Positions 54,398 through 63,926 of a stretch of 64,000 nucleotides of DNA are shown here, piece by piece. Source of the stretch: Candidatus Ferrigenium altingense (GTDB lineage Bacteria > Pseudomonadota > Gammaproteobacteria > Burkholderiales > Gallionellaceae). The notes beneath the pieces are model-generated. The model ran no database searches. It was not told the DNA's origin and saw only the letters and a list, made by a program, of their open reading frames with translations. The position numbers were made by a program, and so were the translations under genes. The stretch is taken from positions 1 through 64,000 of the forward strand of contig JAHRYS010000006.1 in the NCBI GenBank assembly GCA_020621985.1. Direction: 5' to 3'. Each line of letters begins with the position of its first letter. The first letter of the stretch is position 1.

Positions 54398-57300
54398 CTA
54401 TAAAGGAGTTGAATTCCTGTTTGTGGAGATAGCTTCTTCTTGGCTGTCATTCGCCAGTTTGAGTGGCCCGCTGCCGGAAAAACGATCGAGATAGAGGTAG
54501 ATCACCGGCGTGATGAACAGCGTGATCACCTGCGAGAACAACAATCCCCCGACTACGGCGAGCCCCAGCGGTTGGCGCAGTTCCGCGCCCGCGCCCATGC
54601 CGATAGCGATAGGCAGTGCGCCCATCAGTGCCGCCGAGGTGGTCATCATGATCGGGCGGAAACGCAGCAGGCACGCGGTGCGGATTGCTTCAGCCGGTGC
54701 CATGCCTTCGTTGCGTTGCGCGTTGAGCGCGAAGTCGATCATCATGATCGCGTTTTTCTTGACGATGCCGATCAGCATCAGGATACCGATCATCGCGATG
54801 ATCGAAAGCTCCATGTTGAACAGCCACAACATGGCCAGCGCGCCGACTGCAGCCGAGGGCAGGCCGGAAAGGATCGTGATCGGGTGGATATAACTTTCGT
54901 ACAGCACGCCAAGCAGCGCATAGATCACCAGCAGCGCGGCGATGATCAGCACTATCTGGCTCGCTTGCGAAGACTGGAACGCCGCCGCGTCGCCGCCGTA
55001 GCTGGTGAGGATGCTCACCGGCATATTGAGTTCGCGCTTGAATTGCTCGATGCGTTTGGATGCATCGCCCAGCGCCGCGCCGGACGCGAGATTGAACGAG
55101 ATTGTCAGCGCATCGAGTTGCCCGGCGTGATTGATCGAGATCGGCCCCACTTCGCGCTCGACGGTCGCGACGCTGGCCAGCGAAACCAGCGTGCCGTTCT
55201 TGCTGCGTACATAAATCTTGCCGAAAGCGCTTTCGTCGGAACGGTCTTCGGCAGAGACCTGCATGATGACCTGATAGCTGTCGCTCGAAGTGTAGATCGT
55301 CGAGACCTGGCGCTCGCCGAAAGCGCTGTAGAGCGCGGAACGGATATCCGCGATCTGCACGCCCAGCAGGTTGGCCTTGTCGCGGTTGATGTTGAGGCGC
55401 GCTTGCAGGCCCTTCAGTTGCGAGTCGCTGGTGACATCGCGAAAAATGGCATCCTCGCGCATGCGCGACATCAGGCCGTCGGACGCCGCGCGCAGTTCTT
55501 CGGCGCGCACGCTGCGCATGATGTACTGGTAGCGGCTCTTGCTGACGCGGCCGCCGAGCCTGAGGTTCTGGATGGGGTTGATGAAGACATTGACGCCGGG
55601 GACGGCGCGTACCTCGCGCCGCAACTCTTCGACCACTACGTCGATCGGCGGACGCTCGCTGCGCGGTTTGAGGTTCATGAACAGGCGTCCGCTGTTGCCG
55701 GCGCTGGCGTTGACAATGAGCGTATCGACGGCGGGGTTCGCGCGGATCACGTCGCCGGTGCGCTGCAGCAGTTCGGCCATCGCGGGAAAGGAAATATCCT
55801 CGACCGCCTCCACCGTGATCAATGCCAGGCCGACGTCCTCGTTGGGAAAGAAGCCCTTGGGCAAGACCATGAACAGCGCGATGGTGGCGACCAGGGTGCC
55901 GACCGCGACGCCGAGCACGATGCGGCTGTGGCGCAATGACCAGTCGAGCGCGCGTTCGTAGGATGACAGCACCCGGGCGAAGCCGCGCTCGAACCATGCG
56001 GTCCATTTCAGGCTCCGATCTTCTTGCTGGGCCGTTTCGTGCTGAACCAGGTAGCGGCTGGCCAGCATCGGAATCAGCGTGAGCGACACCACGGCCGACA
56101 CCAGCACGGCGATCCCCACCACGGCGGCGAACTCGTGGAACAGCAGCCCGATCACGCCGGGCATGAAGAAAATCGGGATGAACACCGCGACCAGCGACAG
56201 GGAAATCGAAATGATCGTAAAGCTCATTTCTTTCGATCCTTGCAGCGCGGCCTGCAGCGGCGGCATGCCCTTCTCGACGTGGCGCACGATGTTCTCGAGC
56301 ATCACGATGGCGTCATCCACCACCAGCCCGACCGCAAGCGTGATCGCGAGCAGCGAAATGTTGTCCAGGCTGTAGCCGAAGGCGGCCATCAGTGCCACCG
56401 TCCCCAGCAGCGAAATCGGCAGCGACAGCGCCGGAATGAAGGTGGCGGTAGCCTTGCGCAGGAACAGGAAGATCACCATCACGACCAGCGCAACGGTGAT
56501 AGCCAGCGTGAGCTGCACGTCGTGGATCGCATTGCGGATCGACACCGAGCGGTCGTTGCGCAGCTTGAGCTGGACCGACGACGGCATCTGCGCGATGAGT
56601 TTGGGTATCGCCGCCTTGATCGCATCCACCGTCGCGACGGTGTTGGCGCCCGGTTGGCGCTGCACCGAAAGCGTGATCGCGCGTTCACCGTTGGCCCAGC
56701 TTGCCGTCTTGAGCGATTCCACGCTGTCTTCGACCACCGCAACTTCGGAGAGCCGCACCGGGCTGCCGCCCGGTGAGGTGGCCACAATCAGATTGGCGAA
56801 GGCGGCGGCATTGTCGAGCTGCCGGTTGGCCTGGATGATGAGCGTCTGGCGCGGCCCGTCGAGCGTGCCGACCGGCGAATTGGCGTTGGCGCTGCGCAGC
56901 GCGGCGGCAATGTCATCGACGGTCAGGTTGCGCGTCGCAAGCGCTTCCGGATTCACGCGCACGCGCACGGCATATTTTTTCTGCCCGTTGATGTTTACCT
57001 GCGCCACGCCGGGAAGCGTGGAAAGCGTCGGCGAAATGAGGTCGCTGGCGAAACTGTTCAAATCCGAGAGCGACATCGAGGGCGAGGTCAGGCTGAGGAA
57101 AATGATCGGCGCGTCGGCGGGGTTGACCTTTTGATAGGATGGTGGCGTGGTCATTTCCGCCGGCAGCGCGCGTTGCGCGCGCAGCAACGCCGCCTGCACA
57201 TCGATGGAGGCGCTGTCGATATTGCGATCCTGGTCGAATTCCAGCGTGATCGAAGTGCTGCCCAGCGTGCTCGTCGAGCTGATGACGGACAGGCCGGAGA

Positions 57301-57520
57301 TGGTGGAGAACTGGCGCTCGAGCGGCGTGGCCACCGAAGACGCCATGGTTTCCGGACTGGCGCCGGGAAGCGTTGCGCTGACCGAGATGGTGGGCGTATC
57401 GTAGCTCGGCAGCGCGGCAATGGGGATGTCGCCATAGGCAAGGATGCCGGCCACCACGGCGGAGACCGACAGCAGCACCGTCATGACCGGGCGGCGGATA
57501 CACAGCTCAGAAATATTCAT
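54398..57520 (-). CDS. RND multidrug efflux transporter (inner-membrane pump)
   Basis: A proton-driven HAE1-type exporter of 1040 residues with 12 helices and two large periplasmic loops. It starts MNISELCIRRPVMTVLLSVS. The proton-relay aspartates are in LAVGLVVDDAIVMLENI (TM4), and the matching helix-10 Lys region has GIVKKNAIMMIDFAL. Sequence character is nearest to MdtB/MdtC or MuxB-type pumps. The adaptor gene 58865-57687 lies upstream and TolC-like and MacAB-like genes further upstream in the same direction. Substrate unknown. Confidence 0.93.
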   Translation of the reverse strand: MNISELCIRRPVMTVLLSVSAVVAGILAYGDIPIAALPSYDTPTISVSATLPGASPETMASSVATPLERQFSTISGLSVISSTSTLGSTSITLEFDQDRNIDSASIDVQAALLRAQRALPAEMTTPPSYQKVNPADAPIIFLSLTSPSMSLSDLNSFASDLISPTLSTLPGVAQVNINGQKKYAVRVRVNPEALATRNLTVDDIAAALRSANANSPVGTLDGPRQTLIIQANRQLDNAAAFANLIVATSPGGSPVRLSEVAVVEDSVESLKTASWANGERAITLSVQRQPGANTVATVDAIKAAIPKLIAQMPSSVQLKLRNDRSVSIRNAIHDVQLTLAITVALVVMVIFLFLRKATATFIPALSLPISLLGTVALMAAFGYSLDNISLLAITLAVGLVVDDAIVMLENIVRHVEKGMPPLQAALQGSKEMSFTIISISLSLVAVFIPIFFMPGVIGLLFHEFAAVVGIAVLVSAVVSLTLIPMLASRYLVQHETAQQEDRSLKWTAWFERGFARVLSSYERALDWSLRHSRIVLGVAVGTLVATIALFMVLPKGFFPNEDVGLALITVEAVEDISFPAMAELLQRTGDVIRANPAVDTLIVNASAGNSGRLFMNLKPRSERPPIDVVVEELRREVRAVPGVNVFINPIQNLRLGGRVSKSRYQYIMRSVRAEELRAASDGLMSRMREDAIFRDVTSDSQLKGLQARLNINRDKANLLGVQIADIRSALYSAFGERQVSTIYTSSDSYQVIMQVSAEDRSDESAFGKIYVRSKNGTLVSLASVATVEREVGPISINHAGQLDALTISFNLASGAALGDASKRIEQFKRELNMPVSILTSYGGDAAAFQSSQASQIVLIIAALLVIYALLGVLYESYIHPITILSGLPSAAVGALAMLWLFNMELSIIAMIGILMLIGIVKKNAIMMIDFALNAQRNEGMAPAEAIRTACLLRFRPIMMTTSAALMGALPIAIGMGAGAELRQPLGLAVVGGLLFSQVITLFITPVIYLYLDRFSGSGPLKLANDSQEEAISTNRNSTPL

Positions 57521-57538
57521 TCTAAAAATAGCAGTTCA

Positions 57539-57668
57539 GCCACGGATGAACACAGATGTACACGGATTATCAATGGATTATCTTCCTCGTGTTGAATGGC
57601 ATACGGGTAAGCAGCAAATTTCACATAATGTTTGGTTTTGTCCGTGACAATCCGTGTGCATCCGTGGC
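57539..57668. repeat. CACGGATG-type inverted repeat
   Basis: GCCACGGATGAACACAGATG with TACACGGATT on the left faces AATCCGTGTGCATCCGTGGC on the right. It separates the RND gene from its adaptor gene. It resembles the CACGAA elements in layout but not in exact sequence. Confidence 0.7.
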
Positions 57669-57686
57669 TAGTTGCAGTTTTTGGAT

Positions 57687-58865
57687 TCATTGCTTGCCTG
57701 CACTGCCGGGCTTCGTGCCCTCTGGTTCGGCCACCACGCTGCCCGGCCTGAGATTCTGCGCGCCTTCCACGACGACGCGCGTGCCCGGCGCGATCCCCTC
57801 GACCACGGCGATCCCGTCCTGGATCAAGCGCACATTGACGGGCAGCGAAGCCACCTTGCGGTCCGCCCCGATCACGTAAAGAAATTTCTTTTCCGGCCCG
57901 GTCTGCACCGCCTGCACCGGAACCGTGAGCGCGCCGGTCAGGGTGCGCGGCGTAAGCATCACCGTGACGAACATGCCGGGCCAGAGGAGATGGTCCGGAT
58001 TGGGGAATTCCGCCTTGAGGCGGATGGTGCCGCTTGCGGTATCCACCGCATTGTCGATAAACACCAGACGCCCCTTCAGGGCCGGCTGGCCGGGCAGATC
58101 CAGCTTCGCGCCGACCGGCACTTCGCCCTTGGCAAAGGCCTGCTGCAAACCCACAAGCTCGCGTTCCGGCAACGTGAAGCTGACATTGATCGGGTCGATC
58201 TGCGTGATGCTCACCAGCGCGGTGCCCAGCGCGGCGCCGCTCGGCTGCACCAGGCTTCCCGGATAGACCGCAATCGCGCCCGTGCGCCCTGCAATCGGTG
58301 CGGCGATCTCGCCGAAACTGCGCGCCACGCGGCTTGCTTCCACGGAAGCGCTATCGACTTCAAGCTGGCCCCGCAATACGTCTACCTGATTTTGCGCGGC
58401 TTCAAACTCGGCACGCGAAATGTACTCCTGCCTGAATAACTCGCGCTGGCGTTCGAAATTACGCTCGGCGTTCATCAGGTCGACGCGATCTTTGGCTACC
58501 TGCGCAGCGCTCTTGTTGAGGTTGGCGTCTTCGGTGCGGGCATCAAGCGAGAACAGCCGGTCGCCCCTGCGCACGAACTGTCCTTCCTTGATATGCACTG
58601 CCTTGATGGTGGCGCTGATCTGCGGGCGCACCTCAACCGTTTGCAGCGCCGACACCGTGCCGTTGGCCGTGAGCCTGACTGCTACATCGGTTTGCGCCAC
58701 GACGGCGCTCACCACCTGGACTGCGTCAGTTCCCTTGGGTTTGGCCGCAAAGCTACCGGCGCGCCAGAACCAGATAGTCAGCGCAACAAGCAGAATGGCG
58801 GCCAGCGCAATCCATATGCGCCGCTTGATACGCGCCGATGAATTTGCTTGTGACTCAACTTCCAT
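57687..58865 (-). CDS. RND efflux periplasmic adaptor (membrane fusion protein)
   Basis: It links the RND pump to an outer-membrane channel. The 392 residues start with a membrane anchor (about 14-33), then a biotinyl-lipoyl half domain (VEVRPQISATIKAVHIKEGQFV), a coiled hairpin (about 105-170), the second lipoyl half (IAAPIAGRTGAIAV), a beta-barrel and a membrane-proximal domain. It has no lipobox. It pairs with the RND pump next to it. Confidence 0.92.
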   Translation of the reverse strand: MEVESQANSSARIKRRIWIALAAILLVALTIWFWRAGSFAAKPKGTDAVQVVSAVVAQTDVAVRLTANGTVSALQTVEVRPQISATIKAVHIKEGQFVRRGDRLFSLDARTEDANLNKSAAQVAKDRVDLMNAERNFERQRELFRQEYISRAEFEAAQNQVDVLRGQLEVDSASVEASRVARSFGEIAAPIAGRTGAIAVYPGSLVQPSGAALGTALVSITQIDPINVSFTLPERELVGLQQAFAKGEVPVGAKLDLPGQPALKGRLVFIDNAVDTASGTIRLKAEFPNPDHLLWPGMFVTVMLTPRTLTGALTVPVQAVQTGPEKKFLYVIGADRKVASLPVNVRLIQDGIAVVEGIAPGTRVVVEGAQNLRPGSVVAEPEGTKPGSAGKQ

Positions 58866-58895
58866 TTAAAACCTCGCATGAATCTGTTTGTAGTC

Positions 58896-58922
58896 CGTAG
58901 GGTGCATGGAATGCACCCTACG
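58896..58922. repeat. Perfect palindrome, short form of the hypD-hypE element
   Basis: CGTAGGGTGCAT-GGA-ATGCACCCTACG. Same core as 37493-37543. It lies in the 85-bp space between the permease and adaptor genes. Confidence 0.88.
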
Positions 58923-58950
58923 ATATTTTATTGAATTTTATGTGCACACT

Positions 58951-60171
58951 TTACTGGTAGCGCAACGCCTCTATCGGGTCGAGCTGGGCCGCTTTGCGCG
59001 CGGGATAAAAGCCGAAGAAGATGCCCACCGTTGCAGCCACGCCGAATGCGACGACCGCCGAGCTGCCCGAGATGATGACCATTGTGCCGGTCAGCGCGTT
59101 GACCAGCAATGCGCCGCCGATGCCCAGCAGCAGGCCGATGAAGCAGCCGGCCACCGAGATGATGATGGCTTCCAGCAGGAATTGCAGCAGGATGTCGCGT
59201 TCGCGCGCGCCGATCGCCATGCGGATACCGATCTCGCGGGTGCGTTCGGTGACCGAAACCAGCATGATGTTCATGATGCCGATGCCGCCCACCAGCAGCG
59301 AAACCGACGCGATCGCGCCGAGCAGCAGCGACATGGTGCGCGTGCTTTCTTCGGCGGAATCGGCCACCGCAGTGAGGTTGCGCAGGAAGAAATCGTTATC
59401 CATGCCTTCGCGGATGCGGTGCCGCTGGCGCAGCAGCTCGGTCATGGATTTTTCCACCGCAGGCATGGCTTCCTGGGTGGTGGCCTGTACCATAATCAAG
59501 CGCACCGAGCCGGGAAACTGGCTACCGAACACCTGGCGCTGCGCGGTGGTGAGCGGGATGAGGAGGGTGTCGTCTTGGTCGCGCCCATCCATGCTTTGAC
59601 CCTTGGCCGCCAATGTGCCGAGGATGACGAACGGGCTTTGCCGGATGCGGATGGTCTTGCCGACCGGATTTTCATCGCCGAACAAATTTTCTGCGGCGGT
59701 CTTGCCGATCAGTGCGACGCGCGTGGCCGAGCGCACGTCCGAGTCGGTGAAAGCCGCTCCCGAAGTTACTTGCCAGGAGCGTGCCTCCAGAAAGCCCGGT
59801 GTGGTGCCGGTGACGGAGGTATTCCAGTTGTTCGGCCCATAGACGATTTGCGCATTGCCGGGGTGCATCGGCGCGACCGTTTGCACGCCAGGCAGTTCGG
59901 CAACAGCCTCGGCATCGCCGACCGTTAACGTAAAATTACCACCGCTGCCGGTACGTGCCCCGCCGGATGTGGTGCTGCCGGAATGCAATATGAACAGGTT
60001 GCTGCCCATCGCGGCAATGGTCTGCTTGATCGCATATTGCGCGCCCTGTCCGATCGACATCATCAACACCACCGCGCCGACGCCGATCACCATGCCGAGC
60101 ATGGTCAGCATGGTGCGCAGCCGGTTTGCGCCCATCGCGCGCCAGGCTTCGCCGAGCATCGCGAAGATCAT
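58951..60171 (-). CDS. MacB-type ABC transporter permease
   Basis: A FtsX-like permease that works as a mechanotransmitter and does not itself pass the substrate across the membrane. The 406 residues have one N-terminal helix (about 22-44), a large periplasmic domain with MacB_PCD features (GSNLFILHSGS; TRVALIGKTAAENLFG), and three C-terminal helices (SVSLLVGGIGIMNIMLVSVT; ISVAGCFIGLLLGIGGALLV). It ends LDPIEALRYQ, as in MacB. The ATPase is a separate gene upstream, unlike the fused E. coli MacB. Confidence 0.92.
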   Translation of the reverse strand: MIFAMLGEAWRAMGANRLRTMLTMLGMVIGVGAVVLMMSIGQGAQYAIKQTIAAMGSNLFILHSGSTTSGGARTGSGGNFTLTVGDAEAVAELPGVQTVAPMHPGNAQIVYGPNNWNTSVTGTTPGFLEARSWQVTSGAAFTDSDVRSATRVALIGKTAAENLFGDENPVGKTIRIRQSPFVILGTLAAKGQSMDGRDQDDTLLIPLTTAQRQVFGSQFPGSVRLIMVQATTQEAMPAVEKSMTELLRQRHRIREGMDNDFFLRNLTAVADSAEESTRTMSLLLGAIASVSLLVGGIGIMNIMLVSVTERTREIGIRMAIGARERDILLQFLLEAIIISVAGCFIGLLLGIGGALLVNALTGTMVIISGSSAVVAFGVAATVGIFFGFYPARKAAQLDPIEALRYQ

Positions 60172-60186
60172 ACAAAAAACCCATTT

Positions 60187-60320
60187 GAACCACGAAGAAC
60201 ACGAAGGTCACGCAGAAGAACATATGGCATTAACAAAGGAGAATTACCTTGCTGGTGAACGTCCTGTGTCATGCAATGACATGAAAAATCTTCGTGTCCT
60301 TCGTGTTCTTCGTGGTGAAC
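60187..60320. repeat. CCACGAAGAACACGAAGG-type inverted repeat
   Basis: GAACCACGAAGAACACGAAG on one side and CTTCGTGTTCTTCGTGGTGA on the other are near-perfect complements. It lies between the permease gene and the ATPase gene, so the two are separated by 163 bp within the operon. Confidence 0.8.
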
Positions 60321-60334
60321 AGGTTTTTTTTGGA

Positions 60335-61042
60335 TCATGATGCGTGTTCTGTTTGTGGCGTGGGCTGGTCGCTGACGATGCGCCCGTCATGGAATCTCAC
60401 TTGGCGTTTGGCGTGCCGGGCGATATCCGCTTCGTGGGTGACCAGCACGATGGTGATGCCTTCGCGGTTCAGCTCCTCGAACAACGCCATGATTTCTTCG
60501 CTGGTGTGGCTGTCGAGGTTGCCGGTGGGTTCATCCGCGAGGATCAGGCGCGGGCGGTTGACCAGGGCGCGCGCGATCGCGACGCGTTGCTGTTGGCCTC
60601 CGGAAATCTTGTTGGGCATGGAGTTCGCCTTGTCTTCCAGGCCGACCTTGGCGAGCACCTCATGGGCGCGCTGCTGGCGCTCCTCGCGTTCCACCCCGCA
60701 GTAGATCAGCGGCAGGGCCACGTTTTCCAGCAGCGACATGCGCGGCAGCAGATTGAAACCCTGGAACACGAAGCCGATGGTGCGATTGCGCAGCAAGGCC
60801 AGTTCGTCCTTGCCCAGTCCCGCAACATCGCGATCATCCAGTACATAGCGCCCGGCTGTCGGCTTGTCGAGACAGCCGAGAAGGTTCATGAAGGTGGATT
60901 TGCCGGAACCGGACGGCCCCATGATCGCGACGAATTCGCCGGCAGCGATGCCGAGGCTGACTTCTTTCAATGCCGGAAACAATCCGGCAGAAGTTTCATA
61001 GGACTTGTGCAGGCCTTCGATGCGGATGACGGGCTCAGCCAT
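60335..61042 (-). CDS. MacB/LolD-type ABC transporter ATPase
   Basis: A 235-residue ATPase with Walker A GPSGSGKST, Q-loop, signature SGGQQQRVAIARAL, Walker B LILADEPTGNLDS and switch His in VLVTHEADIARH. It drives the permease encoded next. The ATG overlaps the stop of the MacA-like gene by one base. Confidence 0.94.
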   Translation of the reverse strand: MAEPVIRIEGLHKSYETSAGLFPALKEVSLGIAAGEFVAIMGPSGSGKSTFMNLLGCLDKPTAGRYVLDDRDVAGLGKDELALLRNRTIGFVFQGFNLLPRMSLLENVALPLIYCGVEREERQQRAHEVLAKVGLEDKANSMPNKISGGQQQRVAIARALVNRPRLILADEPTGNLDSHTSEEIMALFEELNREGITIVLVTHEADIARHAKRQVRFHDGRIVSDQPTPQTEHAS

Positions 61043-62235
61043 CAGAACATTCTCATCGGCGGCCGGCTGCCGGAGTTTTTCGATTTGTCTGCCGCCTGCG
61101 CCTCGCCAACGATAACCTGGTCTCCGGCCTTGAGGTCGCCGCCGGTGATTTCGGTGTTGCGGTTGTCGGTGATGCCCAGCGATACATTGAGCGGGGTCAA
61201 TTCGCCCTGTTCCAGCACATAGACCTTGCCGGCAAAAACATCACGTTTTGGCGCTGCACCGCCGCCCGGTGCGCCGCCGGGGTGGCCGCCGCGCTTCTGG
61301 ATGACGGCATTGGCCGGTTTGAAACGCAGCGCGGCGTTGGGGACCAGCAACACATCCTTGCGCTCGGCTACCGCGATGCTCACGTAAGCGGTCATGCCGG
61401 GCAGCAGAATCTGCTCGGGGTTGTCCACGTTGATCACCACGTCGTAGGTCACGACATTTTGTACGGTGGTCGGATTAAGCCGTATCAGCTTGACTACGCC
61501 TTGGAAGTTGCGTCCCGCAAAGGCATCCACGGTGAAGCGCGCCGTCTGCCCGACGCGGATGCTGCCGATATCCGCCTCGGCAAAGTTCGCATCGATCTGC
61601 ATCTTGGACAAGTCCTGCGCGATCTTGAACAGCGTCGGGGTCTGCAAGCTGGCCGCAACGGTCTGGCCGACATCCACCGAGCGGTCTACCACCACGCCGG
61701 ACACCGGCGAGCGGATGACCGAATAAGCGAGGTTCGCGCGGTCTTTTTCCACGGTGGCATGAGTCAACTGCAATTGCGCCTCGGCGGTTTTCCTGGCTTG
61801 CACGGCGGTATCCAGTTCCTGCCGCGAAACATATTCCTGCGCGAACAGGCTGCGCATGCGCGCTTCGTTGGCGGCGGCTAATTCCAGCGTGGCATTGGCG
61901 CTTTGCACATTGGCCAGGCTCTGCTTTTGCTGGGCGGCGAGCAGCGCGTCATCCAGTTCCAGCAGCACCTGCCCTTTTTCGACCTTGCTGTTGAAATCCA
62001 CATACAGCTTTTTCACCGTGCCGGAAACCTGCGTGCCCACGTTGACCAGCGTCACCGGATTGATCGTGCCGTTGGCCGAGACGGTCTGGCTGATTTCGCC
62101 TTTTTCCACTGGCTGCAAACGATACTGCTGCTCCGGCGCGACCATGTAGAGTTGCCGGTAGGTGGCGACGCCTGCCGTGATGACGGCAAGGGCAAGAAAG
62201 AACAGGGCAATCGGGGAACGCAAGAGCTGTTTCAT
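61042..62235 (-). CDS. macA: MacA-like periplasmic adaptor
   Basis: It joins the MacB-type transporter to TolC. The 397 residues start with a membrane anchor (about 8-27), followed by a lipoyl half (VSANGTINPVTLVNVGTQVS), a long alpha-hairpin (about 85-165), the second half (IRSPVSGVVVDRSVDVGQT), a beta-barrel, and a membrane-proximal domain with a Gly-rich insertion (GGHPGGAPGGGAA). Four-base overlap with the tolC-like gene before it. Confidence 0.9.
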   Translation of the reverse strand: MKQLLRSPIALFFLALAVITAGVATYRQLYMVAPEQQYRLQPVEKGEISQTVSANGTINPVTLVNVGTQVSGTVKKLYVDFNSKVEKGQVLLELDDALLAAQQKQSLANVQSANATLELAAANEARMRSLFAQEYVSRQELDTAVQARKTAEAQLQLTHATVEKDRANLAYSVIRSPVSGVVVDRSVDVGQTVAASLQTPTLFKIAQDLSKMQIDANFAEADIGSIRVGQTARFTVDAFAGRNFQGVVKLIRLNPTTVQNVVTYDVVINVDNPEQILLPGMTAYVSIAVAERKDVLLVPNAALRFKPANAVIQKRGGHPGGAPGGGAAPKRDVFAGKVYVLEQGELTPLNVSLGITDNRNTEITGGDLKAGDQVIVGEAQAADKSKNSGSRPPMRMF

Positions 62236-63692
62236 GGCTGATTTTTTTCGCGTTGGAAATTCGCACCGTGCTGTTGGCTGCCGTCTGACAAATCCTGCAA
62301 CAGACTGGTATCCAGGTTGCCCATCGCCTGGGCGAGGGTGGCACGGACGATGTTCCAGTTAAACGTGGACTGGATGCGCTGCTGGCGCGCGCTGGCTAAT
62401 GCGCTTTGCGCATTCAGTACATCCAGGATGCTGCCCACTCCGGCCTTGTAGCGACCGAGCGCGACGCGTTCCGATTGTTCGGCGCTGCTCAGCAAATCGG
62501 CGGTGGTGCGCAACGATTGCGTCGCCGTGGTGAGGTTCTGGTAAGCCGTCCACACATCCAGCGCCACCTGCAAACGCAAGCGCTCCAGTTGCGCGGTTTG
62601 CGTTTCCATCTGTGCTTCGGCAGCGCGTATCCGGTAAGTCGGTGCGAAACCGGAAAAAAGCGGCACGCTTACGCTTAGCCCGGCTGACGAGCCATGAGAG
62701 GTAATACCCACGCTGTTTTCTTGTTTGGTCGAAGCGGTCAGGGAAATGCTCGGCTTGCCAGCCGCGCGCGCCGCATCGACGCTGGCTTGCGCGGCTTTTA
62801 CCTGTGCGGCTGCGGCTTGCAAGTCGGGACGACGCAGCCTGGCTTCCTCGATCAGCGCGCTGATGTCGCGGTCGAAATTTGCGGGGATGGCCGTCGTGTT
62901 TGCCGCCGCCAACACTATGTTTTTGTTGGCATCCAGCCCGAGCATGTTTGCCAGCGCGCCTTTTGTGTTGTTCATGTTGCCATTGGCGGTAATGCTGTTC
63001 AGCGTGGCTTGCGAATAAGCGGTCTGTGCCTGCAATTTATCGGCAGGCGTGGCGCTGCCGCTCCGGTAGCGCGCCTCGGCGGCGGCAAAGCTTTCTTTCG
63101 CGGCGCGTTCCGATTCAAGAGCGGCATCCAGCGCAGCTTGTGATGCCTGGGTCTGGTAAAAGGATTGCACCGCCTGGAGGAAAATGGTTTGTACCGTGCT
63201 GTCCTGCGTGGCATTCGCGGCGGCGAGCAACTGGTGCGCACTTTCCAGGTTGGCGGCACGCGTACCGAAGTCGTACAGCAGGTAGGAAAGGGTCAGATCA
63301 ACGCTGCGCTTGCTTACTCCGGGCGAATTGCGATTGCCGGAAGCGCTCAGGCTGGCGCTGGGCAGGTAACCCGCCTTGCTCACGCCGACCTGTGCCGCCT
63401 GCACCCGCGCACTTGCCCAGACCTCGCGGGTCTGCGGGTTGTTGCACAACGCGAGGTTGACTACCTCCAGCAAGCCGAAGGGCTTTTGGCCGGGCACCCG
63501 ATTGAGTGCGCCTGCCGGCATGGCCTCCGCGCAGGGGTCGCCGACCGCGCCGCCGAGCCGCAACGCGGGTTTGAGCGGCAGCGCGGCTTCCGTGCCGAAC
63601 GGGTCGAGAGTTGTTTCGGCCAGCGCCAAGCTGCTCCAGAGGCAGAGCAGGGTGCAAATGCAACGTATCGAACGTATTGGATGAGGGCGCAT
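62232..63692 (-). CDS. TolC-family outer-membrane efflux protein
   Basis: It forms the outer-membrane and periplasmic channel of the tripartite pump. The 486 residues start with a signal peptide ending near SLALA. Two OEP repeats follow (NPQTREVWASARVQAAQVGV; RPDLQAAAAQVKAAQASVDA), and a long helical region. It is the first gene of the six-gene reverse-strand operon. A TolC gene at the head of both a MacAB set and an RND set suggests that it serves both. Confidence 0.92.
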   Translation of the reverse strand: MRPHPIRSIRCICTLLCLWSSLALAETTLDPFGTEAALPLKPALRLGGAVGDPCAEAMPAGALNRVPGQKPFGLLEVVNLALCNNPQTREVWASARVQAAQVGVSKAGYLPSASLSASGNRNSPGVSKRSVDLTLSYLLYDFGTRAANLESAHQLLAAANATQDSTVQTIFLQAVQSFYQTQASQAALDAALESERAAKESFAAAEARYRSGSATPADKLQAQTAYSQATLNSITANGNMNNTKGALANMLGLDANKNIVLAAANTTAIPANFDRDISALIEEARLRRPDLQAAAAQVKAAQASVDAARAAGKPSISLTASTKQENSVGITSHGSSAGLSVSVPLFSGFAPTYRIRAAEAQMETQTAQLERLRLQVALDVWTAYQNLTTATQSLRTTADLLSSAEQSERVALGRYKAGVGSILDVLNAQSALASARQQRIQSTFNWNIVRATLAQAMGNLDTSLLQDLSDGSQQHGANFQREKNQP

Positions 63693-63810
63693 GAACGGGA
63701 AATGGAGTTATCTTTATTTTCAGTATAGCGGCTCGATATTATCCAGCAATGCTTCTTTTGTAAGAAATTGTTTTCGCTTCGTATCGCACTGATGTTGATC
63801 GCCTTGAATT

Positions 63811-63841
63811 GGGGGGGGGCGACAAATTGTCGCGCGACAAT
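63811..63841. promoter_or_regulatory. G9 tract and GCGACAA palindromes upstream of two divergent genes
   Basis: Nine G (63811-63819) run into GCGACAAATTGTCGC (63819-63833), which overlaps ATTGTCGCGCGACAAT (63826-63841), so three GCGACAA half sites are arranged as two overlapping palindromes. It looks like a repressor operator in the 234-bp divergent spacer. The G tract may change length by slippage. Confidence 0.5.
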
Positions 63842-63926
63842 ATGCCACATTCCCAAGTTAATTTTTCATCCATACAATCCGCCCGCTTTAATTTTTGATA
63901 ATAACTATTGTTTAGGGGGATGCAGG

